This document shows positions 1 through 5,512 of a DNA stretch of 5,668 nt, piece by piece. Source of the DNA: Spirosoma sp. (GTDB lineage: Bacteria; Bacteroidota; Bacteroidia; Cytophagales; Spirosomataceae); contig JANXVQ010000097.1 in NCBI GenBank assembly GCA_025351545.1, positions 1 through 5,668 on the forward strand, read 5' to 3'. The number at the start of each line of letters is the position of its first letter. Positions within the stretch are counted from its first letter, which is position 1. The notes under the pieces were generated by a model. It was not told where the DNA came from. It searched no databases and saw only the letters and a list, made by a program, of their open reading frames with translations. The position numbers and the translations under genes are program-made.

Positions 1-2
1 CC

Positions 3-386
3 GCCGATTTCTACAATGCGGGTGTTACGGGCCACATGAAACAATTGGGCGACTACGATGCTACCTCGCTGGTACCTGATGCCAACATTGCGGCTTATTT
101 GGTAAAGAATCCATATGTAGCGGCTAAAGGTCTGGAACTGATCAATACACAATACTGGGTTGCTTCTTTCCTGAACGGCCCCGAAGTATTCGCTAACTTC
201 CGGCGGAGTGGGTTTCCACTCCTGACACCAAATCCGTACCCAGGTAAGGAAATTAAAGGCAATTTTATCAATCGCCTGTCATATCCTGATTCCGAGCAGT
301 CGGTTAATACGGTCAAACGTCAGGAGGCCGTCACCCGACAAGGTGCCGATAACCTGGACACACGCGTTTGGTGGGATAAACAATAA
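3..386 (+). CDS. SusD/RagB-like outer-membrane lipoprotein, C-terminal part (5' end outside window)
   Basis: This is the last 127 codons of a larger gene. The frame is open from base 3 without a start, so the first internal Met (base 36) is not the true start. The residues match, by recognition, the C-terminal region of SusD/RagB-family nutrient-binding lipoproteins of the SusD-like_2 type: AGVTGHMKQLGDY near the cut, then INTQYWVASFLNGPEVFANFRRSG, broken here as INTQYWVASF and NGPEVFANFRRSG, then the proline-rich FPLLTPNPYPG, RLSYPDSEQ, and the terminal RVWWDK. Family knowledge: these are surface lipoproteins that cap a SusC-type TonB-dependent transporter and bind glycans, peptides or other nutrients. 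The signal peptide and lipobox would lie upstream of the window, as would the usual susC partner. The substrate cannot be told from this fragment. The gene ends in TAA and is followed closely by a hairpin terminator, so it is the last gene of its unit. Confidence 0.85.
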   Translation, partial: ADFYNAGVTGHMKQLGDYDATSLVPDANIAAYLVKNPYVAAKGLELINTQYWVASFLNGPEVFANFRRSGFPLLTPNPYPGKEIKGNFINRLSYPDSEQSVNTVKRQEAVTRQGADNLDTRVWWDKQ

Positions 387-408
387 GTCATTTCTTACTA
401 TTTGACAT

Positions 409-442
409 AAACAAGCCCGGCCATTTACAGCCGGGCTTGTTT
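409..442 (+). terminator. Intrinsic terminator after the SusD-like gene
   Basis: A perfect 13-bp inverted repeat pairs bases 409-421 with 430-442 around an 8-base loop. The GC-rich core is AGCCCGGC / GCCGGGCT, flanked by A on the left and T on the right. It starts 23 bases after the stop codon. The 3' arm ends in TTGTTT and is followed by GCTTTATA, so the U-tract is short and interrupted. It would end transcription of the SusD-like operon and separate it from the next gene. Confidence 0.75.
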
Positions 443-559
443 GCTTTATAGCTGACTCTTGAATTTATTTCCCTCTAAGGTCTCTATTTGTGTAGGTTGC
501 AGTAACGCTTGATTATACAACGTGAACTAAGAATACAATCCTCCCTACTTATTTAACCG

Positions 560-898
560 ATGAATTTATCTAAAGTATTCCTGGCGACCTGTCTATTCCT
601 GATCGGCTCGTTTGGTCATTGGTACATCATGTGTTGGCAATTCAAATCCGACAAATGGATACGGTCGCCCGTTCCCTACCTGCTTGCCCTGGGCTGTACG
701 TGGCTGTGGATTAGAGCCTCTAAATATGGAGTCGAAGGCTTTGGCGGATCAATGTGGTCGAACCGCTTTTTGTTTTTTGCTACGGGCGTAATTGTAGGCG
801 CTATTCTTTACCCGCTACACTTTGGCCAACCGTTTACGCTCAAAGTACTGGTTCAACTGTTACTGGCCTTGTGCATCATTATTGTCTCACTAGTTTGA
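560..898 (+). CDS. Small multi-pass membrane protein of unknown function (112 aa)
   Basis: I do not recognise a family. The protein is strongly hydrophobic, with about four candidate membrane helices: residues 5-25, 38-53, 69-87 and 94-112. The second ends in the basic stretch IRASKYG, and a short loop GFGGSMWSNRF lies before the third. There is no cleavable signal peptide; the first helix looks like an anchor. The length resembles four-helix small transporters, but the membrane-buried glutamate of small multidrug resistance proteins is not seen, so that assignment is not supported. The ATG at 560 is the first in frame after a 117-base leader. It has no Shine-Dalgarno sequence, which is normal in Bacteroidota. 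A strong terminator isolates it from the upstream gene, and the downstream gene is convergent, so it is probably transcribed alone. No convincing TTTG/TAnnTTTG promoter could be fixed in the leader. Confidence 0.6.
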   Translation: MNLSKVFLATCLFLIGSFGHWYIMCWQFKSDKWIRSPVPYLLALGCTWLWIRASKYGVEGFGGSMWSNRFLFFATGVIVGAILYPLHFGQPFTLKVLVQLLLALCIIIVSLV

Positions 899-907
899 TG
901 ACTACCC

Positions 908-994
908 GTGCCCCTCCAATTTAATTAGTTGATACCTAATTAGCCATTTTGTTTGGCCCAAACAAAATGGCTAATTTCTAAATTGGAGGAGCAC
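908..994. repeat. Large two-part inverted repeat between convergent genes
   Basis: The inner stem is a perfect 19-bp match: 938-956 pairs with 958-976 around essentially no loop (one central base). The outer stem pairs 908-923 with 979-994, with 15 of 16 positions matching, including CTCCAATTTA on the left and TAAATTGGAG on the right. The two stems are separated by 14 unpaired bases on the left and 2 on the right. The element begins 10 bases after the stop of the membrane-protein gene and lies about 100 bases from the end of the convergent egtD gene. It could act as a terminator for one or both, but no clean U-tract follows it. It could also be a small mobile or REP-type element. Confidence 0.65.
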
Positions 995-1017
995 CAGTAC
1001 GACGAAGTAATCGAACA

Positions 1018-1074
1018 GATCAAACCTATAAGATCAAACCTATAAGGTTTCAAAAACCTTATAGGTTTCTGATC
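1018..1074. repeat. AACCTATAAGG-type palindrome with a 14-bp tandem duplication
   Basis: The 14-mer GATCAAACCTATAA occurs twice in tandem, at 1018-1031 and 1032-1045. The second copy runs into a perfect 15-bp inverted repeat: 1036-1050 pairs with 1054-1068 over the loop CAA. A GATC lies outside each arm (1032-1035 and 1071-1074), with two extra bases on the right. It sits 25 bases past the end of egtD on the egtD-downstream side. It may serve as the egtD terminator. Its form also suggests a dispersed intergenic palindrome, which is inference only. Confidence 0.65.
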
Positions 1075-1098
1075 GGACAATTGCCTGGTCAACTTGCG

Positions 1099-2124
1099 TT
1101 ATCGCTCAAATACGACATCGGCAAAATAGCTTTTGCAATCGGTGAACCAGCCCGTCATAGAAAAGCCCGTTTGTTGGGCCAGTTGCTCGATCTGATTCCG
1201 AGTGAATTTGCGCGAAATTTCCGTATGAATAATTTCACCGTACTGGAATGGCACAGTCATATCCAATGCGTTGATCGCCACAACTTGCGCTTTCTGGCTG
1301 ACTAAATACGAGCGGGCTTCACCATTTTCCGGATTATATGTTTCATAATGATCAAAAGCCGACAGATCGAAATTAGCGTCGAGCTCCCGGTTAATTCGCC
1401 GAAGAAGGTTCATATTAAAGGCCCGCGTCAAACCCTGCCGGTCGTTGTAAGCCGCATGAATTACAGCCGGGTGCTTTTGCAGATCAAATCCGGTTAGTAC
1501 TAAATCGCCGGGTTGAAGCCGGCTGTAGAGTTGCTGATAGAAAATAATTGCTTCATCGGACGTAAAGTTGCCAATGTTCGATCCCAAGAAAAGGACAACC
1601 TTACGCGGATTCTCGTTGCGGCTGTTACTCTCTCCGGAAAGAAGCTCAAGGGCGCTAAAATAATCATCATGACGCGGATTAAGCTGCAAGTCAGGCCATT
1701 GTCTACGCACGTCAATTACTAAACCCTCAAGTGCATCTGCCGAAATATCGACGGGCGCATACGTAAAATCAACCTTTTGGCTAGTAAAAAATCCGAGTAA
1801 AATTTTCGTTTTCAGGCCGTCACCCGCTCCCAGTTCCACCAGTTCGAACGGGCGGTTGTCGGGCGTGAACTGCCGAAGCAGAGCGGCTTTCTGCGTATCC
1901 AGAATTTCATACTCCGACCGGGTCAGGTAATAGTCCGGCGAGTGCATGATCTCCGCAAAAATTCGACTTCCTTCCGCATCGTAGAAAAACCGCGACGACA
2001 GGCTCTTGGGCGTTTTTTGCAAACCCGTTCGTACTTCCTCAACCAATGCCGGATCAACGTCACTACTAACCGTTAGTGAGTCCGAAGTTATTGATTCACT
2101 AAACGTATTCCGGTAAACTGCCAT
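1099..2124 (-). CDS. egtD: EgtD, L-histidine N-alpha-methyltransferase
   Basis: This enzyme transfers three methyl groups from S-adenosylmethionine to the alpha-amino group of histidine to make hercynine, the first dedicated step of ergothioneine synthesis, in the cytoplasm. At 341 residues it is close to the family's usual 320-330, with a slightly long serine-rich N terminus. Visible signatures in order: SSRFFYDAEGSRIFAEI (43-59); YYLTRSEYEIL (65-75); the SAM-binding loop ELGAGDGLKT (97-106); PVDIS (124-128); FLGSNIGNF (179-187), holding the asparagine (Asn186) that in the mycobacterial enzyme contacts the substrate; YNDRQG (226-231); and IHTEISRKF (299-307), whose Glu302 and Ser304 match the histidine-binding pair of mycobacterial EgtD. 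All key residues look present. The ATG at 2124 lies 37 bases inside the end of egtB, so the pair is probably translationally coupled. No Shine-Dalgarno sequence is apparent. The gene ends in TAA at 1099 facing a convergent gene. Confidence 0.94.
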   Translation of the reverse strand: MAVYRNTFSESITSDSLTVSSDVDPALVEEVRTGLQKTPKSLSSRFFYDAEGSRIFAEIMHSPDYYLTRSEYEILDTQKAALLRQFTPDNRPFELVELGAGDGLKTKILLGFFTSQKVDFTYAPVDISADALEGLVIDVRRQWPDLQLNPRHDDYFSALELLSGESNSRNENPRKVVLFLGSNIGNFTSDEAIIFYQQLYSRLQPGDLVLTGFDLQKHPAVIHAAYNDRQGLTRAFNMNLLRRINRELDANFDLSAFDHYETYNPENGEARSYLVSQKAQVVAINALDMTVPFQYGEIIHTEISRKFTRNQIEQLAQQTGFSMTGWFTDCKSYFADVVFER

Positions 2125-3302
2125 TGCTTGTCTGGTTGAAAAAAGTTGCGGTAAGTTGGTCGGGAATGGCCTTCGGGCGTAGCCACCGAGGCTCCACGCA
2201 GAACCATCTGTCCGCTCATGAACTTACCATTATATTCGCCCACCGCTCCTTCGGCGGTTATAAAGCCAGGATAAGGCAGATACGCTGAGTTTGTCCATTC
2301 CCAGCGAGATCCCCAATTAAATTTCCGCAAAACTGCATCCATAGCCACCGTGGATGCGGCAACTTCCCATTCAAATTCGGTGGGCAACCGTTGCTCTTTC
2401 CAACGCGCGTAAGCATCGGCTTCGTAGTGACTGACATGGCAAACCGGCGCATCCAGATCAACGAGCCGAAGCCCGTCAAATGTGTAATGCCACCATTCAC
2501 CATCAATCTGGTGCCAATATAAAGGAGCCTTAATGCCCTGAGCTTTTACCCACGCCCAGCCATCGGAAAGCCAATGCCGAAAATTTTGATAGCCGCCCGC
2601 TTCCACGAATGCCAGATACGCTTCATTCGTGACCAGATTACCGGCAAGCGTCGTTTTGTTCAGGTACACTTTATGGGCGCCAACTTCATTATCGAAGTAG
2701 AATTGGCCGTTACGATGAAAACCAGTCGGCTGATAGCCAACCGTATACACGCCTTCGCTTATCGTAATGCTGTCGGCGGGTGACTGGTGTGTTTCCAGCC
2801 GCGTTACCACAGGCATGTCAATGGCGGGTAATAAAGGGTTGTGCCCCAGAATGTATTTGATGTCGGTAATGAGCAATTCCTGATGTTGCTGCTCATGATT
2901 CAGGCCGAGTTCAATCAAGCCGTAAAGTTCGGGCGACAGATCTGCCGTGTCTAGAAACCGGCTCATCTGTTCGTCTACATGAGCGCGATAGGCATATACG
3001 CCCGCTACCGTTGGGCGGCTGAGATTGCCCCGATCGGTACGCAAGACACGCTTCCCAACAGTCTCGTAATAACTGTTAAAAACGAAACTAAAATCTTCGT
3101 GAAAAATGCGATAATGGGCCACATTGGGCATCAACACAAACGTTTCCCAAAACCAGGTTGTGTGCCCCAAATGCCATTTCGGCGGGCTGACATCGGCAAT
3201 AGGCTGCACAACATAATCCTCGGTTTCGAGACCACGGCATACGGTTTCGGAATGCAACCGGACGCGATAATATTGTTCAGTAAGCGTATGTTCGGCAATC
3301 AT
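2088..3302 (-). CDS. egtB: EgtB, hercynine oxygenase / sulfoxide synthase
   Basis: EgtB is a non-heme iron enzyme that uses O2 to form the C-S bond between hercynine and cysteine or gamma-glutamylcysteine, giving a sulfoxide precursor of ergothioneine. The 404 residues show the expected two domains. The N-terminal DinB-like helical domain (about 10-155) carries PPKWHLGHTTWFWE (40-53) and LGLNHEQQHQELL (132-144); His47, His136 and His140 are the likely three-histidine iron site. The C-terminal formylglycine-generating-enzyme-like domain (about 180-402) includes LPTEFEWEVAAS (306-317), FNWGSRWEWTNS (328-339), LRGAS (368-372), and ends with TYRNFF and WQFTGIRL. FNSYYE (75-80) places two adjacent tyrosines, Tyr78 and Tyr79, where type II EgtBs are expected to have their active-site pair. 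The ATG at 3302 is the first in frame after a 74-base gap. The 3' end overlaps egtD by 37 bases, so the two form one unit. No egtA or egtC is present in the window, which fits direct use of cysteine but does not prove it. Confidence 0.95.
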   Translation of the reverse strand: MIAEHTLTEQYYRVRLHSETVCRGLETEDYVVQPIADVSPPKWHLGHTTWFWETFVLMPNVAHYRIFHEDFSFVFNSYYETVGKRVLRTDRGNLSRPTVAGVYAYRAHVDEQMSRFLDTADLSPELYGLIELGLNHEQQHQELLITDIKYILGHNPLLPAIDMPVVTRLETHQSPADSITISEGVYTVGYQPTGFHRNGQFYFDNEVGAHKVYLNKTTLAGNLVTNEAYLAFVEAGGYQNFRHWLSDGWAWVKAQGIKAPLYWHQIDGEWWHYTFDGLRLVDLDAPVCHVSHYEADAYARWKEQRLPTEFEWEVAASTVAMDAVLRKFNWGSRWEWTNSAYLPYPGFITAEGAVGEYNGKFMSGQMVLRGASVATPEGHSRPTYRNFFQPDKQWQFTGIRLVNQ

Positions 3303-3376
3303 TCAATATCTGTCGTTAAATTATCTAAAGTCTATAGACAACTCTGCTATTAAAAACGCAAAACGACAATTCTTGT

Positions 3377-3649
3377 TCAATAACTTAACATCTGTTCATC
3401 GGCATAACACCAAAGCCATCGCTCACCCGGCTCAGCAGAGATCACCACAGGATGCCCGCCTGACTGGAAGTGTTTGGTTGCGTGCTGGTTAGGCGACGAA
3501 TCGCAGCAGAGCGTTGTGCCACAGGTCTGGCAGGTGCGCAGATGCACCCATGAGCTACCGGTCTTGATGCATTCTTCACAAACGTATTCTTTGGCCGTGC
3601 TAATTTCCGTTAACGCGGACAGGTGAGAGCAGATAGTTTGTTTAGACAT
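3377..3649 (-). CDS. UBP-type zinc finger protein (90 aa)
   Basis: This is a single-domain protein of the zf-UBP family, which in eukaryotes binds the free C terminus of ubiquitin. The bacterial role is not established. Zinc ligands are all visible: CSH (Cys7, His9), CEEC (24-27), CQTC (40-43), Cys48/Cys49, His56, His60 and His66. The conserved WLWCYADE (78-85) gives the aromatic pocket residues Trp80 and Tyr82, with Trp34 before the second zinc pair. The pocket arginine of eukaryotic versions (CGRY) is replaced here by CCDSS (48-52). I chose the start at 3649 (MSKQTICSHL) over an in-frame ATG at 3691. The first zinc pair lies just after it, and the 14 extra residues would run through an inverted repeat and show no domain character. 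It lies 113 bases after the receiver-reductase gene on the same strand and probably belongs to that module. The next gene, egtB, begins 74 bases further on. Confidence 0.9.
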   Translation of the reverse strand: MSKQTICSHLSALTEISTAKEYVCEECIKTGSSWVHLRTCQTCGTTLCCDSSPNQHATKHFQSGGHPVVISAEPGERWLWCYADEQMLSY

Positions 3650-3668
3650 TGTGTTATATACCAGGTTA

Positions 3669-3751
3669 TTACACAGAGATGAACAAAGCAAAATAAAGAC
3701 TCACAAAGACCTCAGGGTATCTTGATCTGTTCTTCATGAATCTCTGTGTAA
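3669..3751. repeat. Inverted repeat between the flavoprotein and zinc-finger genes
   Basis: A perfect 12-bp pair, TTACACAGAGAT at 3669-3680 and ATCTCTGTGTAA at 3740-3751, frames 59 bases. The inner flanks ATGAACAAAG and CTGTTCTTCAT can pair partly with bulges, so the stem may be longer. It fills most of the 113-base gap and starts 11 bases after the flavoprotein gene in transcription order. It might partly terminate or stabilise the transcript ahead of the zinc-finger gene, or it could be a dispersed CACAGAG-type repeat. There is no U-tract typical of a strong terminator. Confidence 0.5.
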
Positions 3752-3762
3752 CACCTAATCAT

Positions 3763-5424
3763 TTAGTTTCCCGCTAAATATTTATGGACAAAACTCACCG
3801 CCATTGCGCCTTCACCAACAGCCGATGCCACACGATTCATAGCCCCCGCCCGAACGTCGCCAGCGGCAAAAATGCCCGGACTGCACGTTTCCAGAGAGAA
3901 TGGCTCCCGATTATATTTCCAAACTTGTTTAAAATCGGCGTATTTCGCCAGATCGCGGCCAGTGGCAATAAACCCTTTTGTATCCTTGATGATGTCCATT
4001 TCGATCCAGTCCGTATAGGGTTTGGTTCCGATGAAAACGAACAGGCCAGCCGCCTTTACCGTACGCCGTTCTTTCGTATTCATATCTTCCAGCACCAGGC
4101 ATTCCAGCAATTCGCTCCCTAACCCTTCCACGACCTCCGTGCATCCCAAAACCTTAATATTCGGGGTAGTCGCAATCTGGTCGATCAGGTACTGCGACAT
4201 TGTAGAAGACAGGTCGGTGCGACGTACGCAAATGCACACCTCCGAGGCCGTTCGCGACAGATACATAGCGCCCTGCCCGGCCGAATTTCCCCCGCCGACA
4301 ATATAGACCGGTCGCCCTTTAAAGGCATACGCTTCGGTTGTAGCAGCCCCGTAATAAACACCGGCTCCCGTATATTTATCCAGGCTTTCGTTTTCGAGTT
4401 TGTGGTACGCAACGCCTGTGCTGAGCACGATTGCCCGCGCCACCACCTCACTGCCGTCGACCATGCTGATGTGCTTATACTGGCCCTTCGATTTTATGGA
4501 AATCACCTCTTGCGGGGCCAGAAACTCGACACCAAACCGTTGAGCTTGTGTAATAGCCCGTCGGGTCAAATCAGCCCCACTCAGACCGTTAGGAAAGCCG
4601 AGGTAGTTCTCGATGCGCGAACTCGTTCCAGCCTGTCCACCCGGAGCACGTTTATCAACCAAAATTGTTCTGAGACCTTCCGAACCGCCATAAACGGCAG
4701 CGGCTAACCCGGCCGGGCCCGCACCAATAATCGCCAGATCATATAAATCCTGAGTCGCCTTGGGTTGCAAACCTAACTTTTCGCCTACGTCGCCAATGGT
4801 TGGCTGCGTTAACACGGTGCCATCTCCGAGTACGACAACAGGTAAAGCACTGTGTTTAACACCATGCAAATCAAGCAGTTCCTGCGCTTGTGGATCACTT
4901 TCGATATCGAGCCATAAGTAGGGAAATAAATTACCCGCCAGAAAATCCTTTAACTCGTGCGAATGGGGTGAAAACTGATAACCGACCAATTTCAGCCCTT
5001 CGTAGGCTGGTCGATAATCTGACTGCCAATCACTTAGCAGGTCGTCGAGCACCGGATACAGTTTTTCTTCGGGTGGGTCCCAGGGTTTGGCAATATAATA
5101 ATCCAGTTGCACTTCGTTGATAGCCCGAACAGCCGCGTCAATGTCAGAATAAGCGGTCAGCAGCGCCCGTTTTGCATTCGGAAATATTTTTCGAGCCTGC
5201 ATCAAAAACTCCACACCGTTCATGGTGGGCATTCGCTGGTCAGACAGAAATAAGGCGACCTCCTCCCCTTTTTTCTTTAATTCGGGTAAGGCGTCGAGCG
5301 CTTCCTGAGCCGAACTAGTACAAAGAATACGGTATTTTTTTCGGTATTGCTGTCGCAAATCATGTTGAATTGCCTGCAACACCTGAGGATCGTCGTCGAT
5401 AGAAAAAATGATCGGAAGTTTCAT
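3763..5424 (-). CDS. Fused response-regulator receiver / thioredoxin-reductase-like flavoprotein
   Basis: This 553-residue protein has three parts. Residues 1-130 are a CheY-like receiver with acidic residues at 10-12, phosphoacceptor Asp62 in LSDQRMP, Thr90 in LLTAYSD and Lys113 in AKPW, so it should be phosphorylated. Residues 140-220 resemble a glutaredoxin/thioredoxin fold (YQFSPHSHELKDFL, then ALPVVVLGDG), but the usual CPxC is SPHSH. Residues 228-553 are a thioredoxin-reductase-like FAD/NAD(P)H domain: GAGPAG (234-239), GGQAG (262-266), the nucleotide motif GGGNSAGQGA (377-386), Arg401-Arg402 in the position that usually favours NADPH, and GIFAAGDVR (517-525). The catalytic CATC of true reductases is replaced by AATT (360-363). 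It should bind FAD and nucleotide but cannot reduce thioredoxin by the classical mechanism. The ATG at 5424 fits the receiver start exactly (MKLPIIFSIDDD). It follows a histidine kinase by 88 bases, its likely partner. Confidence 0.93.
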   Translation of the reverse strand: MKLPIIFSIDDDPQVLQAIQHDLRQQYRKKYRILCTSSAQEALDALPELKKKGEEVALFLSDQRMPTMNGVEFLMQARKIFPNAKRALLTAYSDIDAAVRAINEVQLDYYIAKPWDPPEEKLYPVLDDLLSDWQSDYRPAYEGLKLVGYQFSPHSHELKDFLAGNLFPYLWLDIESDPQAQELLDLHGVKHSALPVVVLGDGTVLTQPTIGDVGEKLGLQPKATQDLYDLAIIGAGPAGLAAAVYGGSEGLRTILVDKRAPGGQAGTSSRIENYLGFPNGLSGADLTRRAITQAQRFGVEFLAPQEVISIKSKGQYKHISMVDGSEVVARAIVLSTGVAYHKLENESLDKYTGAGVYYGAATTEAYAFKGRPVYIVGGGNSAGQGAMYLSRTASEVCICVRRTDLSSTMSQYLIDQIATTPNIKVLGCTEVVEGLGSELLECLVLEDMNTKERRTVKAAGLFVFIGTKPYTDWIEMDIIKDTKGFIATGRDLAKYADFKQVWKYNREPFSLETCSPGIFAAGDVRAGAMNRVASAVGEGAMAVSFVHKYLAGN

Positions 5425-5512
5425 GGGATTTTAAAGAGCGAATGATCGAAACCGAACCGCCGGAGCAAAGCAAAGTATGCGTCATAAACACGCTCATTCA
5501 CTCATTAAATAT

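Noticed and set aside
485..490. TATTTG with an upstream TTG (459-461) as a Bacteroidota-type promoter for the membrane-protein gene
   Set aside because: The -7 element lacks one spacer base of TAnnTTTG and the spacing is longer than usual, so it is too weak to annotate.
1081..1305. Plus-strand open frame of 74 codons
   Set aside because: It lies antisense to the well-supported egtD gene and shows no domain character.
2065..2077. ACTAAC/GTTAGT inverted repeat near the 5' end of egtD
   Set aside because: It is only 6 bp per arm, lies inside coding sequence, and is explained by chance.
2979..3353. Plus-strand open frame of 124 codons starting inside egtB
   Set aside because: It is almost wholly antisense to the conserved N-terminal domain of EgtB, and its residues look like a frame shadow.
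3650..3691. A 14-residue N-terminal extension of the zinc-finger protein from the ATG at 3691
   Set aside because: The added residues precede the first zinc ligands, overlap the 3669-3680 repeat arm, and do not resemble the family.
4402..4707. Open frames of 70-112 codons on the plus strand and in a second minus-strand frame within the flavoprotein gene
   Set aside because: The 553-residue frame carries intact receiver, FAD and NAD(P)H motifs throughout. The others are shadows.
5425..5512. Search for a promoter or terminator in the 88-base gap between the kinase and the flavoprotein gene
   Set aside because: A TACTTTG-like string is present on the minus strand but lacks a convincing -33 partner, and no solid hairpin was found.
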